Assembly (NCBI GenBank): GCA_029202485.1 | Contig: CP119313.1 | Span: 744,001 to 808,000, forward strand | Origin: Candidatus Pedobacter colombiensis | GTDB taxonomy: Bacteria > Bacteroidota > Bacteroidia > Sphingobacteriales > Sphingobacteriaceae | Direction of reading: 5' to 3' | DNA: 64,000 nucleotides | In this document: positions 1 through 10,500 of the stretch, piece after piece | Layout of the letters: every line of letters starts with the position of its first letter | How positions within the stretch are numbered: the first letter of the stretch is position 1 | Notes under the pieces: generated by a model | What the model was told of the DNA's origin: nothing | Database searches by the model: none | The model's input: the letters and a program-made list of their open reading frames with translations, nothing else | Program-made: the position numbers and the translations under genes

Positions 1-2
1 CG

Positions 3-2999
3 TTAGGCTATAAAACCTTTGAAAGTATCATCACATCTTCACAAAAATTAAATGTTTCATTAGAAGCAGAAGTGAATGTTTTGGATGAAGTGGTTGCCAT
101 TGGTTATGCCAATGTAAAGCGTAAAGATTTAACTGGTTCCTCTGTTTCTGTTAGTGGAGAGGAATTGAAATTTGCACCGGTTACTACAGCGGCACAGGCC
201 CTGACGGGTAAAGCAGCCGGTGTAAATGTGGTGACACAAAGTGGTGCTCCCGGAGTAGCCATTAACATTACAATCAGAGGCGGGAGTACAATTACAGGAG
301 GTTCTTCGCCTTTGTATATCGTAGATGGGTTTCAAATGGAAAATGCTTTACGTGATGTCGATATTAATGATATAGAAACGATTGATGTATTGAAAGATGC
401 ATCGGCTACAGCTATATATGGTTCACGTGGTTCCAATGGTGTGGTTTTGATTACCACAAGGTCGGCTAAAACCGGAAAGACAGAAGTGGCCTATAACGGG
501 TACATGAGCTTTGAGAAGCTTGGAAAAAAACTCCCGGTATTAGGTGTTCTGGATTATGTAAAGTACCAGTATGAATTTCAAAACTTGTCTGGAAAAGAAA
601 GTAACTGGGCTTCCTATTTTGGTGGAGACATTACTGCGCCGGATTTTTACACAGGTGCTTACAATCGGATAAATAATGATTACGGTTCAAGGGAGGGGAT
701 AGACTGGCAGGATCTTGTGTTTGGTGGCACCGCGCCAAGCCGAAATCATAACCTGAATATCAATAGTGGCTCTGAGAAAACTAAATTCATGTTAAGTTAT
801 AACAATACAGGTCAAGAGGGGATTATGTCTAAACACGGATACAACAAAAACAGTATCCGGCTTAAACTTAACCATGAAATATGGAAAGGTGTACGTACCG
901 ATTTTAATACTAACTTTTTTGACACTAAGATTGAGGGCGGAGGTTCTTTAGGTGGAGCACTAAAAATGACCATATTGCAGCCGGTCACCGGGGGTAAGCT
1001 ATATACGAATCAACAGTTAATAGGAACGGATGTGAGTGATGATATGCTGGGCTATGATTCTCAATATGATGTGTTCAATCCAATTATCACCAATAATGCA
1101 GTGACCAATATCAGCAGAAACCGTCAGTTTTCTGCAAATGGTGGATTCGAGTTCGATTTAATAAAAGATGTGGTGTTTCGTACTGGTGGTAGCTATTTGT
1201 GGCAACAAGTACGTGACGACTATTGGGATGATGGTAATACCAAAACTGCTCAAAATAATGGAGGGCCTTACGGATCTCGAAACAATAGAGAAAAATATAC
1301 CTGGCAAGTTACCAATACCCTGAATTGGGGGCATGATTTTAATGGTCATCAAGTGAATTTATTATTAGGACAAGAGGCTAATTATAAAGAGTCCATGAAT
1401 TTAGACAATACTTATTATGAATTCCCTAAGAATAATTTTGGGTTGAATGATGTAGGAATGGCTTCTAATGTTAAAAACAGCTATGGTTCCGGCTTAAGTC
1501 AATATAGTCTTGCTTCTTTTTTTGGCAGGGGATCATATAACTATAAAGGGAAATATATTGCAAATTTCACTTTACGGGCTGATGGTTCATCCAGGTTTGG
1601 ACAGAATAATCTATGGGCTTATTTTCCCTCAGCTGCTGGCGCATGGCGTATTTCAGAAGAAAAATTTATGGCTAGTCAAAAGGTTATCAGTAATTTAAAA
1701 CTTCGTATAGGGTATGGAACTGCAGGTAATGATGATATTGGTGAAAATAGGTATGCCACTAATTATGGTTCTGGAAGCTATGCAATCAATAATGCTAACT
1801 TTTTAACATTGGTGCCGGGTAATATCGTTGGTAATCCTAAAGTTAGATGGGAAAAAACGGTATCAACGAATATAGGTTTAGATGTTGGTTTATTCAATAA
1901 TCGCATTAGTTTGGGAGTAGATATTTACAATAATGAGTCTAATGATCTCTTAATTAAAAACAACATTCCTCCTTCTGCAGGTTATTCATTTCAATATCAA
2001 AACATCGGTGCTATACGTAACCGCGGCGTGGAGTTGGTACTCAATACTGTTAACCTGAATTCCGGAGGTTTTAAATGGAATACGGGTTTTAATATTGCAT
2101 TCAATAGATCCAAAGTACTTTCTATTTATGGATTAGGTGGGGATGATTACTTCCTGATGAATTACAATAGTCGTGTTGACTATAAAATAAAAGTTGGAGC
2201 ACCTCTTGGACAATTTTATGGTTATAAATATGCCGGAGTATATACTACAGATGATTTTACACAAAATTCAAATGGAACATATACGATCAAAAATGGTGTT
2301 CCTCGTTCAAAAGCAGGTAACCCTGCTAATATTAAACCCGGAGATGTAAAGTATGTGACCACAGCAGGAAATGTTGATGCTAATGGGAATCCGGTTTGGT
2401 CTACAGAAGATCGTACAGTGATTGGTAATGCCCAACCCAAATATCAAGGGGGGATAACAAACACCTTTACCTATAAAGGATTTGATCTGACTGTATTTAT
2501 GAATTTTACGGTTGGAAATCAGTTATTCAATATGAGCTCACAACGTTTTATTGGCCCTTATTTGCCTAATCAGAATACATTAACGGTAATGAATAGCCGT
2601 TTTACCTTAATTGATCCGCTTACCGGAAAACAAACTACTGATTTAAGTAGGCTTGCTGCACTTAATCCACTACAGAATGATCCGAAAGCAATGTGGAGTT
2701 TGCATTCTGATAATAAGATTGCAATAACTGATGCACTGGACTATTACCTGGAGGATGGGTCTTTTCTTCGGATAAATACAATTACATTGGGGTATACAGT
2801 GCCTAAAAAGCTGCTGAGTAAAGTTAAGATCAAAAATGTCCGTGCATATTGCACACTCAACAACATTCATACTTTTACAGGTTACAGTGGTTATGATCCG
2901 GAAGTTTCTGCGACTTCAAGCTTATTAACATCGGGTGTTGATAACTCAGCTTATCCAAGAGCAAAAAGTGTAGTTTTTGGTCTTAACGTATCATTTTAA
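3..2999 (+). CDS. SusC-like TonB-dependent transporter, 5' end outside window
   Basis: This is an outer-membrane SusC/RagA-family transporter that would import oligosaccharides with the SusD encoded just downstream. The reading frame is open from base 3, so the true start is upstream of the window. The first visible residues (LGYKTF...) are the end of a carboxypeptidase-regulatory-like domain, followed by LDEVVAIGY, the typical SusC junction that includes the TonB-box region. The plug domain follows (ALTGKAAGVNVVTQSGAPG, IRGGSTITGG, VDGF, DVLKDASATAIYGSRGSNGVV), then the long beta-barrel ending in VVFGLNVSF with a terminal Phe, as in outer-membrane barrels. A GTG at 72 could be taken for a start but lies inside the domain junction. 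Family assignment is firm; the substrate cannot be read from sequence. It differs from the four SusC proteins of the two cassettes. Confidence 0.95.
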   Translation, partial: LGYKTFESIITSSQKLNVSLEAEVNVLDEVVAIGYANVKRKDLTGSSVSVSGEELKFAPVTTAAQALTGKAAGVNVVTQSGAPGVAINITIRGGSTITGGSSPLYIVDGFQMENALRDVDINDIETIDVLKDASATAIYGSRGSNGVVLITTRSAKTGKTEVAYNGYMSFEKLGKKLPVLGVLDYVKYQYEFQNLSGKESNWASYFGGDITAPDFYTGAYNRINNDYGSREGIDWQDLVFGGTAPSRNHNLNINSGSEKTKFMLSYNNTGQEGIMSKHGYNKNSIRLKLNHEIWKGVRTDFNTNFFDTKIEGGGSLGGALKMTILQPVTGGKLYTNQQLIGTDVSDDMLGYDSQYDVFNPIITNNAVTNISRNRQFSANGGFEFDLIKDVVFRTGGSYLWQQVRDDYWDDGNTKTAQNNGGPYGSRNNREKYTWQVTNTLNWGHDFNGHQVNLLLGQEANYKESMNLDNTYYEFPKNNFGLNDVGMASNVKNSYGSGLSQYSLASFFGRGSYNYKGKYIANFTLRADGSSRFGQNNLWAYFPSAAGAWRISEEKFMASQKVISNLKLRIGYGTAGNDDIGENRYATNYGSGSYAINNANFLTLVPGNIVGNPKVRWEKTVSTNIGLDVGLFNNRISLGVDIYNNESNDLLIKNNIPPSAGYSFQYQNIGAIRNRGVELVLNTVNLNSGGFKWNTGFNIAFNRSKVLSIYGLGGDDYFLMNYNSRVDYKIKVGAPLGQFYGYKYAGVYTTDDFTQNSNGTYTIKNGVPRSKAGNPANIKPGDVKYVTTAGNVDANGNPVWSTEDRTVIGNAQPKYQGGITNTFTYKGFDLTVFMNFTVGNQLFNMSSQRFIGPYLPNQNTLTVMNSRFTLIDPLTGKQTTDLSRLAALNPLQNDPKAMWSLHSDNKIAITDALDYYLEDGSFLRINTITLGYTVPKKLLSKVKIKNVRAYCTLNNIHTFTGYSGYDPEVSATSSLLTSGVDNSAYPRAKSVVFGLNVSF

Positions 3000-3010
3000 C
3001 TCATTAGATC

Positions 3011-4825
3011 ATGAAAAGAATATTAAATATAGCCGTTGTAGCTCTTATTATGCTTTCTACAACTTCATGCAAAAAATTCCTTGATTTGCCTTCAAAGTCG
3101 CAATTTGATAGTGAAACCATTTTTGAAACGGTAGACCGGGCTGAGATGGTAGTTGTCGGATGTTACTCACAAACTTTTAATCGTGAGTTTTATTATCAGT
3201 TGGGGATGGGAACAGATGAATGTTTATCTACAGAAGGTGAAACAAACAGTAAAAATCAAGTGGCTAATTATGTATATACCCCTGCCAATATACCTACATC
3301 TACTTATACAGCTATGTATGCAGGTATAGAGTATGCAAATGTGGCCATTAAGGGATTGAAGGAGATGAAGGCAGCTTCTGCTGCGGAAAAAACCAGGATC
3401 GATATGCTTTTAGGGGAAGCATATGCCATTCGTGCCATGAACTATTTGAATGTTGTTCGTTTTTTCGGCGATGTTCCCTATTCAACTACTTCTGCTGCCC
3501 AGTCAGGTGTTTTTACCTCTTCAAGGGTAAGCCGTGATGTAATTTATGATGGTTGTGTTACTGATCTGCAAACGGCGATAGAATTATTGCCATGGAAGAG
3601 TGCCGGACTTGTACCCACTACAGAACGTTTTACTAAAAATTCAGCTTATGGAATGCTTGCGCGTGTGGCCCTTTACGCTGCAGGTTATTCATTGCGATGG
3701 GACTTAAATACTTATTCTTCTGCCTCTGTCAAAATTGCGCAACGTCCCGATATACCACGTATTAAGGAGCTTTATAAAATTGCTGCTGATGCCTGCAAAG
3801 CAGTTATTGACCGTGGAGAAAATAATTTGTTGCCTAGTTTTGAAACCGTATTCCGGGATCTTATTAAAGCAAAATACAACAATGAATCAATGCTGGAGTT
3901 TGGACAGTATGGTGCGGATAACAACGGTTCGGCTATAGGTTATACGAACGGAATCTATGCACATACCAATTGTATGTTTGGTAAAAGCCAGCCAGCCATG
4001 GGGGTAACACCCACTTATTGGTACGATTTTGCCGAAGGAGATACCCGTAGGGACGTGACCATTTGTAATTATTCGATCAACAGCGACAATGGCAGGGAGA
4101 TGAATTCCTATACCAGTAATACCATCGGTAAGTTTAGGGTAAACTGGGGAACAAAAATTGGGACTGCTATCAATAAACGTGACATTAATTGGCCTGTACT
4201 TCGTTATTCTGATATCCTTTTAATGTATGCAGAGGCATTAAATGAGTACAACAATGGTCCTACAGCCGATGCCAAAACCTATTTTGAAAAAGTACGTACA
4301 CGTGGATTCGGGGGAAACGCTTCCAAAATTGGAATTACTCCGACAGATTATCAAGGTTTTAGAAAAGCCATTATTAATGAGCGTAAATTTGAATTTGGCT
4401 TTGAATCCTTAAGAAGAACGGATCTTGCACGTTGGGGTATTTTATATGAAACGTTGGCTAGTACAAAGCAGAAACTAATTGATATGGCCAATAAAACCGG
4501 TGACTATATAGATATTGATAGATATCGTGTTTATAAAAGAACAGTAGCTACCGGTTTTGAAGATAATGTCGTGGCCATACCTTATACTGCTTATAAGGTA
4601 TTATCAAGTGCAGATTCGACCACGCTTGCTAAAAGCGGTAATGTTGTTTTAAGAATGCACGGTGCGTCGATATTAAATTCTCAGGGACAATTAACAGCTA
4701 ATGCAACTTTGGTTACAAACTTGTTTCGCGGTCTGGAAAAGGAGAAGATAGAAATTTTACCACTAGCTACCTCCATTATAGATGTTAATCCAGGTTTAAA
4801 AGGTCAGCAGCATCCCAAATATTAG
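3011..4825 (+). CDS. SusD/RagB-family surface lipoprotein
   Basis: A 604-residue SusD-type starch-binding-like lipoprotein expected to cap the SusC encoded 11 nt upstream. A lipoprotein signal peptide ends in the lipobox STTSC with Cys20, followed by KKFLDLPSKSQ, a typical SusD start. The helical TPR-like core carries the usual EAYAIRAMNYLNVVRFFGDVPY segment (about residues 137-158), and the C-terminal signature is WPVLRYSDILLMYAEALNE and later INERKFEFGFESLRRTDLARW. Length is within the family range. A terminator-like hairpin follows about 25 nt after the stop, so this pair appears to close an operon that begins outside the window. The glycan specificity is unknown. Confidence 0.95.
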   Translation: MKRILNIAVVALIMLSTTSCKKFLDLPSKSQFDSETIFETVDRAEMVVVGCYSQTFNREFYYQLGMGTDECLSTEGETNSKNQVANYVYTPANIPTSTYTAMYAGIEYANVAIKGLKEMKAASAAEKTRIDMLLGEAYAIRAMNYLNVVRFFGDVPYSTTSAAQSGVFTSSRVSRDVIYDGCVTDLQTAIELLPWKSAGLVPTTERFTKNSAYGMLARVALYAAGYSLRWDLNTYSSASVKIAQRPDIPRIKELYKIAADACKAVIDRGENNLLPSFETVFRDLIKAKYNNESMLEFGQYGADNNGSAIGYTNGIYAHTNCMFGKSQPAMGVTPTYWYDFAEGDTRRDVTICNYSINSDNGREMNSYTSNTIGKFRVNWGTKIGTAINKRDINWPVLRYSDILLMYAEALNEYNNGPTADAKTYFEKVRTRGFGGNASKIGITPTDYQGFRKAIINERKFEFGFESLRRTDLARWGILYETLASTKQKLIDMANKTGDYIDIDRYRVYKRTVATGFEDNVVAIPYTAYKVLSSADSTTLAKSGNVVLRMHGASILNSQGQLTANATLVTNLFRGLEKEKIEILPLATSIIDVNPGLKGQQHPKY

Positions 4826-4851
4826 TATGAAAGAAAATACTATTTAGTAAA

Positions 4852-4896
4852 AAAGAGTCTGCGTCATAAATCGTGATTGCAGACCCTTTAATTTTA
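4852..4896 (+). terminator. Rho-independent terminator-like hairpin after the first SusCD pair
   Basis: AAAGAGTCTGC (4852-4862) pairs with GCAGACCCTTT (4879-4889) with a single A-C mismatch, around a 16-nt loop. A T/A-rich tract TTTAATTTTAATATTT follows. It lies directly after the SusD stop and separates this pair from cassette A. The loop is rather long, so efficiency is uncertain. Confidence 0.6.
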
Positions 4897-4961
4897 ATAT
4901 TTCCCTTCTGAAATATGTTTTAAGTACGATTTTAATCAAATAATGAAAGCATTTGGTCAAA

Positions 4962-4998
4962 TTTTGAAAACTCAACATATGCTTTCCAATTAGATTTG
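4962..4998 (+). promoter_or_regulatory. Candidate promoter of cassette A
   Basis: TAGATTTG (4991-4998) matches the Bacteroidota -7 consensus TAnnTTTG exactly. The nearest -33-like TTTG (4963-4966) is 24 nt upstream, longer than the usual 19-21. AACCAAATA motifs start close to the implied transcription start, as at the other long leaders in this window. There is no good copy of the CAGGATG/CAGGTTG direct repeat seen at the other three promoters. Confidence 0.4.
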
Positions 4999-5001
4999 TA
5001 T

Positions 5002-5018
5002 AACCAAATAACCAAATA
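5002..5018 (+). repeat. Two overlapping AACCAAATA leader motifs
   Basis: AACCAAATA occurs at 5002-5010 and again at 5010-5018, sharing one base, at the predicted start of the cassette A mRNA. The same nonamer occurs at 5197-5205, 24156-24164, 38035-38043, 45564-45572, 45579-45587 and 45610-45618, in each of the four long leaders. Confidence 0.6.
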
Positions 5019-5209
5019 TATAACTAAACCGAGCAAGCCAACAGCCTAAAGATTTACACTGAACATTACTGGGGAATGTAATGTAAGCATTCCATAAATA
5101 AGCTGCTTTAAAGTAGGCATTCATGTGTCCTTTTTTCTGCAGAGAATGTTACAGCTCAGTTTTTTCTTCCTGGTCAGGATTGCCAAAAATTTTAACAACC
5201 AAATATGCT

Positions 5210-7501
5210 ATGACCAGACTTTTTACAAGTTCATGTTGTTTCCTGTTTCTATTGGGAATTTTATCGGGATGTCAGAAAAGAGAATTTGATGCATTTTATG
5301 AACGTCCGAAAGGACTGGGGGCTCCCATTTATCAGCAGCTTCAATCAAGGGGCAATTTTAAACATTTAACTGCAGTTATTGACAAAGCCGGTTACAATGA
5401 TATTTTAGGGAAAACCGGCTGGTGGACTTTTTTTGCACCGAATGACGCTGCATTTGAGCAGTTTTTTAAAGACCAGGGAATTGAGGGGATTAATGGAATT
5501 ACGGATTCCATGGCTGTTTCTATTGTGAAGTATGCATTGGTGTACAATGCCTACCGTAAAGATCAGTTATCCACTTACCAGATGAGTGGTGGTTCGGAAG
5601 CTGGCTTTGGCCTGGCCTTCAAAAGGAAAACTGCTTATTACGACTGGGTGCAGCAAAAGGGGGATGCTGCGCACAGCAAGATCATTGCAACCAATAGAAA
5701 TGTACGCAGCATAAAAAGTGGATCAGTAAGTACTAATGTTTCTGCCTATGTAGATGGAGATAATAACAATAAGTATCTCCCTTATTTTATTGACTTATTT
5801 TTATCAAGAAATGGATTGAGCCAGGCAGACTATAAAACATTTTATCCAAACTCCAATTATACCGGATTCAATGTAGCTGCTGCATCAGTAGTAAATATGG
5901 ATATCGCCGCAGAGAATGGAATGATTCATGAAGTAGACAGAGTAACATTGCCCCTAAAAAGCATCGATCAATATATCAGTACCAATGCCAATTATAGTGA
6001 ATTCAAAAGTCTGCTGGATTCTTTAAAGTTTTATACTTCCAATGCCTATCAAACGCACCGTAATTTTGTAGCTACGGGAAGTACTGATTCCGTATATGTA
6101 AAGGGGTATAATGGTCAGCTGGCATTTTCAATAAATAGTGAAAACTATCAACAACCAGGGCTTGCAAGTTACCTTGCAAATGAATCTCAGCGGTCAAGTT
6201 GGAGCATCATGGCACCAACAAATGATGCATTTAGAGCGTATCGTAAAAAAATACTGGCCAAGTATGGTAATTCATTCTTTAAAACTGCTCCTTCCAGCAT
6301 TGTGATTGATTTCATCAACTCACACATGTGGGCGGCACCATTATGGCCAAATAATTTTAACCAGGAGCCAAACTATCAGATGGAAAATACGACGCTGAGT
6401 ATAGGCAATGCGGTAGACAAACAAATTCTAAGCAATGGCGTGTTTTATGGTGTTAACCAGGCACATCAGGCTAATGTATTCAGAACCGTATTTGGCGTGC
6501 CCTATTTGGACCCTGCAGCAAATTTAACCTATTTAGGATACTCCGATCCTGGAACAGGAATCAAAACTTATACCACTCAGACTAGTACCAGACAAACCTT
6601 ATTAGTCATGTCTGATGCCGTTTTAACTGCTGCAGGATATCGTTACAATGAAAGTAGCGCAGGTACATCTACCACCGTATGGGGATACAGGTCATCACCT
6701 ACCGGGAGCTACTCACACAGTAATGTCTATAAGGACAATATTTTGCGCATGTTCAGAACTGGAATTTTGCTTACGCCAACATCCGAATTAACAAGTTTGA
6801 GCGGTTCGGGTATTGTAGAAGCGCTAAGTGGGGATTACGTAAAATACAATGCCGGGAAAATACAAACCAGCGGAACTGTTGATTCAGGTACGGACATTAA
6901 TATTGTTAAATCTGATGCAACTTCTGTAAATGGTATTGTTTTTTATATAGATGCGACCTTAACGTTTACGGAAAAAAATGTGGGTCAGCATTTAGAGAAT
7001 TTAGCTACTAAATATCCAAACAACTACGCCTCTTTTTATTGGTTCGTGTTAAATTCAAGTATTTATAATAAAACCACCAAAGCGATTAGTGGAGTTAACA
7101 TTGGTGTTGACAATAAATACACGATGCTGGCACCGGATAATGCAGCTATTGCCCAGGCAATTAAAGATGGTTTGCTTCCTGGTAACAAAACTACAGGAGC
7201 TTTACCAACTGCTGCACCAAGCAGTGAGTCCGATAAAGATTTGCTTCGCAAGTTCATCCTTTATCACATCATCAATGGAGAATCTATTGTAACAGATGGT
7301 AAAAAGGCCGACAATTATTTGACGTTGCTACAAAATGAGGCCGGTGATAACATTCTGGTAAATGTGTTAAATCAACCTGGTAACTTAATCATTACCGACA
7401 AAAAGGGCCGCTTTGCACAGATTAATTTAACCCCGAGCAATCAATTGTCAAACCGGACCATTATCCATTCCATTACCAATTATCTCAATTACAATAAATA
7501 A
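5210..7501 (+). CDS. Multi-FAS1 (fasciclin) domain lipoprotein, first gene of cassette A
   Basis: A 763-residue surface lipoprotein of repeated fasciclin (FAS1) domains. The signal peptide ends in ILSGC with Cys21. The first FAS1 unit (about 45-235) shows KAGYNDILGKTGWWTFFAPN and closes with NGMIHEVDRV. A second (about 250-430) carries WSIMAPTNDAF. A third, weaker unit follows (TLLVMSDAVLTAAGY), and a last one ends the protein (TMLAPDNAAIAQAI ... RTIIHSITNYL). FAS1 domains are known as adhesion and ligand-binding modules; a role in holding glycan at the surface is inferred from the position 20 nt before a SusC. I chose 5210 over the longer frame from 5123 because only this start gives a lipoprotein signal, and the cassette B paralogue (45738) has the same layout. 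Confidence 0.88.
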   Translation: MTRLFTSSCCFLFLLGILSGCQKREFDAFYERPKGLGAPIYQQLQSRGNFKHLTAVIDKAGYNDILGKTGWWTFFAPNDAAFEQFFKDQGIEGINGITDSMAVSIVKYALVYNAYRKDQLSTYQMSGGSEAGFGLAFKRKTAYYDWVQQKGDAAHSKIIATNRNVRSIKSGSVSTNVSAYVDGDNNNKYLPYFIDLFLSRNGLSQADYKTFYPNSNYTGFNVAAASVVNMDIAAENGMIHEVDRVTLPLKSIDQYISTNANYSEFKSLLDSLKFYTSNAYQTHRNFVATGSTDSVYVKGYNGQLAFSINSENYQQPGLASYLANESQRSSWSIMAPTNDAFRAYRKKILAKYGNSFFKTAPSSIVIDFINSHMWAAPLWPNNFNQEPNYQMENTTLSIGNAVDKQILSNGVFYGVNQAHQANVFRTVFGVPYLDPAANLTYLGYSDPGTGIKTYTTQTSTRQTLLVMSDAVLTAAGYRYNESSAGTSTTVWGYRSSPTGSYSHSNVYKDNILRMFRTGILLTPTSELTSLSGSGIVEALSGDYVKYNAGKIQTSGTVDSGTDINIVKSDATSVNGIVFYIDATLTFTEKNVGQHLENLATKYPNNYASFYWFVLNSSIYNKTTKAISGVNIGVDNKYTMLAPDNAAIAQAIKDGLLPGNKTTGALPTAAPSSESDKDLLRKFILYHIINGESIVTDGKKADNYLTLLQNEAGDNILVNVLNQPGNLIITDKKGRFAQINLTPSNQLSNRTIIHSITNYLNYNK

Positions 7502-7521
7502 TAAGCCAAGCTGAGTTTAAT

Positions 7522-10500
7522 ATGAAAACATTTTTATATAGAAGTTTCTGTCTTTTTGCACTGACCATTTTGGTTTTGGGGCATTCAGCATCGCTTCATG
7601 CGCAGCAGGTCGTTACCGTGCGTGGAAAGGTGACGGATAAAAAAGACAAATTAGGAGTAATCGGAGCATCAGTTATTGAGGTAGATCAGAATAAAAGAAC
7701 AATTACGGGAGTTAGCACAGATATCAACGGAAACTTCGCCATCCGGATATCAAATACAAAACATCAGCTAGTCGTTTCTTATTTGAGTTATAAAACCTTT
7801 CAAGCGGGTGTTATTGGCGATCGTACCGTAATCAATGTAATTTTAGAACCCAGTTCAAACGATTTGGACGAGGTGGTTTTAACCGGCAAAAGGATGGTTA
7901 ACAATGGTACTGGTTTAAACGTTGCCGAACGGAATTCAACCATTGCATCTGCCAGCATTAGTGGCAAGGCTCTGGAAGAACTGGCAGTTTCGTCTATTGA
8001 TCAGGCCTTAGCCGGACGTTTGTCTGGAGTAGATTTTGGTACTACTTCGGGTGATCCAGGAGCAGGGATGTCAATTCGGATTAGGGGTACTTCCTCTATC
8101 ACTGGATCGGCTGAACCGTTAATTGTTTTGGATGGTATGCCTTATGAGACAGAAATTCCAGCCGACTTCAACTTTGGAACAGCAGATGATCAGGGTTATG
8201 CACAATTGCTGAATATTGCTCCATCTGATATTAAAGATATTACTGTACTAAAAGATGCCGCATCTACGGCCGTTTGGGGTTCAAGAGCTGCCAATGGAGT
8301 CTTGTTAATCAATACTAAACGTGGAGAAAAAGGTAAGCCGGTAATCGCCTATAACTTTAAAGGAACCATGGCTAGACAGCCCAACCCAATTCCCTTTTTA
8401 ACAGGCGATCAATATTCGATGTTGATACCAGAGGCAGTAATGAATGCTACCGGTTTACCACTCGATTTTTTGGGTAATAATGGTCAGAATAAAGCCTTTC
8501 AGTACGATCCATCTGATGCTTATTATTATTATAATTATAGTAACAATACAGATTGGGTTAAGCTCATTACACGGACAGGCTATACTCAGGATCATAACAT
8601 CTCTATGAGCGGGGGTGGTGATAAAGCCCGCTACTATGCTTCGGTAGGTTATCTGGGACAAACAGGTACAACTTTAGGGACTGATCTTTCCAGGATTACA
8701 ACTAAGATCAACCTGGATTATATTGTGTCAAGTAAACTAAGATTCAAAACAGATTTGACCTATACTCATGTTGATAATAATTTGAATTATAGTAATTCAC
8801 TAAGGGGCATTGCTTTCAGTAAAATGCCAAATATGGCGCCTTATGAATATGATGAATATGGAAATAGAACAACAGCCTATTTTTCTCCGCTTTCTAATAT
8901 TCAGGGGACATTTTCTATAAATGAAAAAGGCGAAATAAAGGGGACTTATAACCCTTTGGCTATGGCTAATGAAGGGGCAAGCCATTTATTAGGGGAGCGT
9001 ATTACTCCTAAATTCAATTTGCAATATGATATTTCTTCTGTTTTGTTTTCTACTGTAGACGTCCAGTTTGACATCAACAATACCAAGTCAAAAACATTTT
9101 TACCTCAAATCGCTACCGGACAGCCAAGTACGGAAACTTCAGTAAACAGGGCTTCTGATGCAGATGGTGATTCTTATAACATCCAGTCAAAAATTAACCT
9201 GATTTACAGACCGAATTTAAAAAATGAAAAGCACAATTTTCAAGGTTTAATGTCCTTCCAAACAAACGATACCAAGTCAGCTTCTTATACAGTAACAACC
9301 TCCAATACTGCTTCGTCTGAATTGCAAGATCCATCCAATCCATCGGTTACCAATGGTACCGGCCTGAGTTTAAAATCCGATCAGTCTCAATCCAGAAGTG
9401 TTGGGCTATTGCTTCAGGGGCAGTATGGATTTTTAGACCGCTACCTCATCAATGTGAACGGGCGGGTAGATGGGAACTCTAAATTTTCGCCCGATAACCG
9501 TTTTGGTTTCTTCCCAGGCATTTCAACAAGATGGCGGATCTCTGGTGAATCTTTTATGAAGAAGTATACATTTATTGAAGACTTCAGCTTAAGATTAAGT
9601 TATGGTGCAAGTGGTAAAGCACCTGGGAGTAATTACGCTTATTTCAACAATTATACACCCTTTGGTTGGTCATATGCTGGTAAACCAGCAGTATATCCTT
9701 CCAATATCGGACTTGCTCATTTAAAATGGGAAACTGTAATTGGTAAAAACTTGGGTTTCAACCTGTGGTTATTTAGCAGCAGAATCAAAATAGATGCTGA
9801 GATCTATCAGAATACAACTAAAGACATGTTCTATAAAGATTTGAAAATCGCTGGGACTTCTGGTTACAGTAAAATTGATATGAACATTGGAACGATGAAT
9901 AATGATGGCTGGGAAATCGGGATCAACACCACACCAATTAAAACTAAGAGATTGATTGTTGGCTTCGATTTTAACATTGCGCGCAATGTGAATAGTCTCC
10001 AATCTATTTCGGACTTCTATCCGCGTGAGAGTTCTATTGGGCTTCCGGGACTGGGTAAGTACAAATCTTTTTTGTTGTTGGGTAATCCATTTGGATCATA
10101 TTATGGTTTTAAATATAAAGGAGTTTATAAAGATCTGGATGCAACAATTGCCAGAGATGAGAAAGGCAATCCCATTATCGGACCCAACGGTCAAACGGTT
10201 TATATGCGTTACAACTACCCAACGGTTGATTATACCTTTCAGCCTGGTGACGCCATCTATGAAGATATAAACCATGATGGTAATATTGACGAGAAAGACA
10301 TGGTTTACCTGGGTAATTCTGTGCCGAAATTTACAGGAGGCTTTGGTCCGAGCGTAACTTTTAACGGAAACTTCAAAATTCAGGCATTTTTTAGCTATAG
10401 ATACGGTTATGACATTGTAAATATTGGAAAAATTGCAACGACCAACATGTATGGTGTAAACAATCAGAGCACTGCGGTATTGAGGCGTTGGCGTAATCCC

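Larger units (their letters stand above)
4826..5209. other. 384-nt intergenic region upstream of cassette A
   Basis: In order it holds: the terminator-like hairpin (4852-4889); a candidate promoter with TTTTG (4962-4966) and TAGATTTG (4991-4998); two overlapping AACCAAATA motifs (5002-5010, 5010-5018); a small inverted repeat GGAATG/CATTCC (5073-5078 and 5088-5093, 9-nt loop); and a further AACCAAATA (5197-5205) just before the ATG. An open frame reaches upstream of 5210 to 5123, but its N-terminal part has no signal-peptide character, whereas starting at 5210 gives a clean lipoprotein signal. I see no RNA gene here. Confidence 0.6.

Noticed and set aside
5142..5184. Degenerate fourth copy of the CAGGATG/CAGGTTG operator upstream of 5210.
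   Set aside because: Matches are partial, the 10-bp phasing is not kept and no -7 box stands 19 nt downstream.
5123..5209. N-terminal extension of the first FAS1 protein.
   Set aside because: The added 29 residues precede a complete lipoprotein signal peptide, and the paralogue at 45738 has no such extension.
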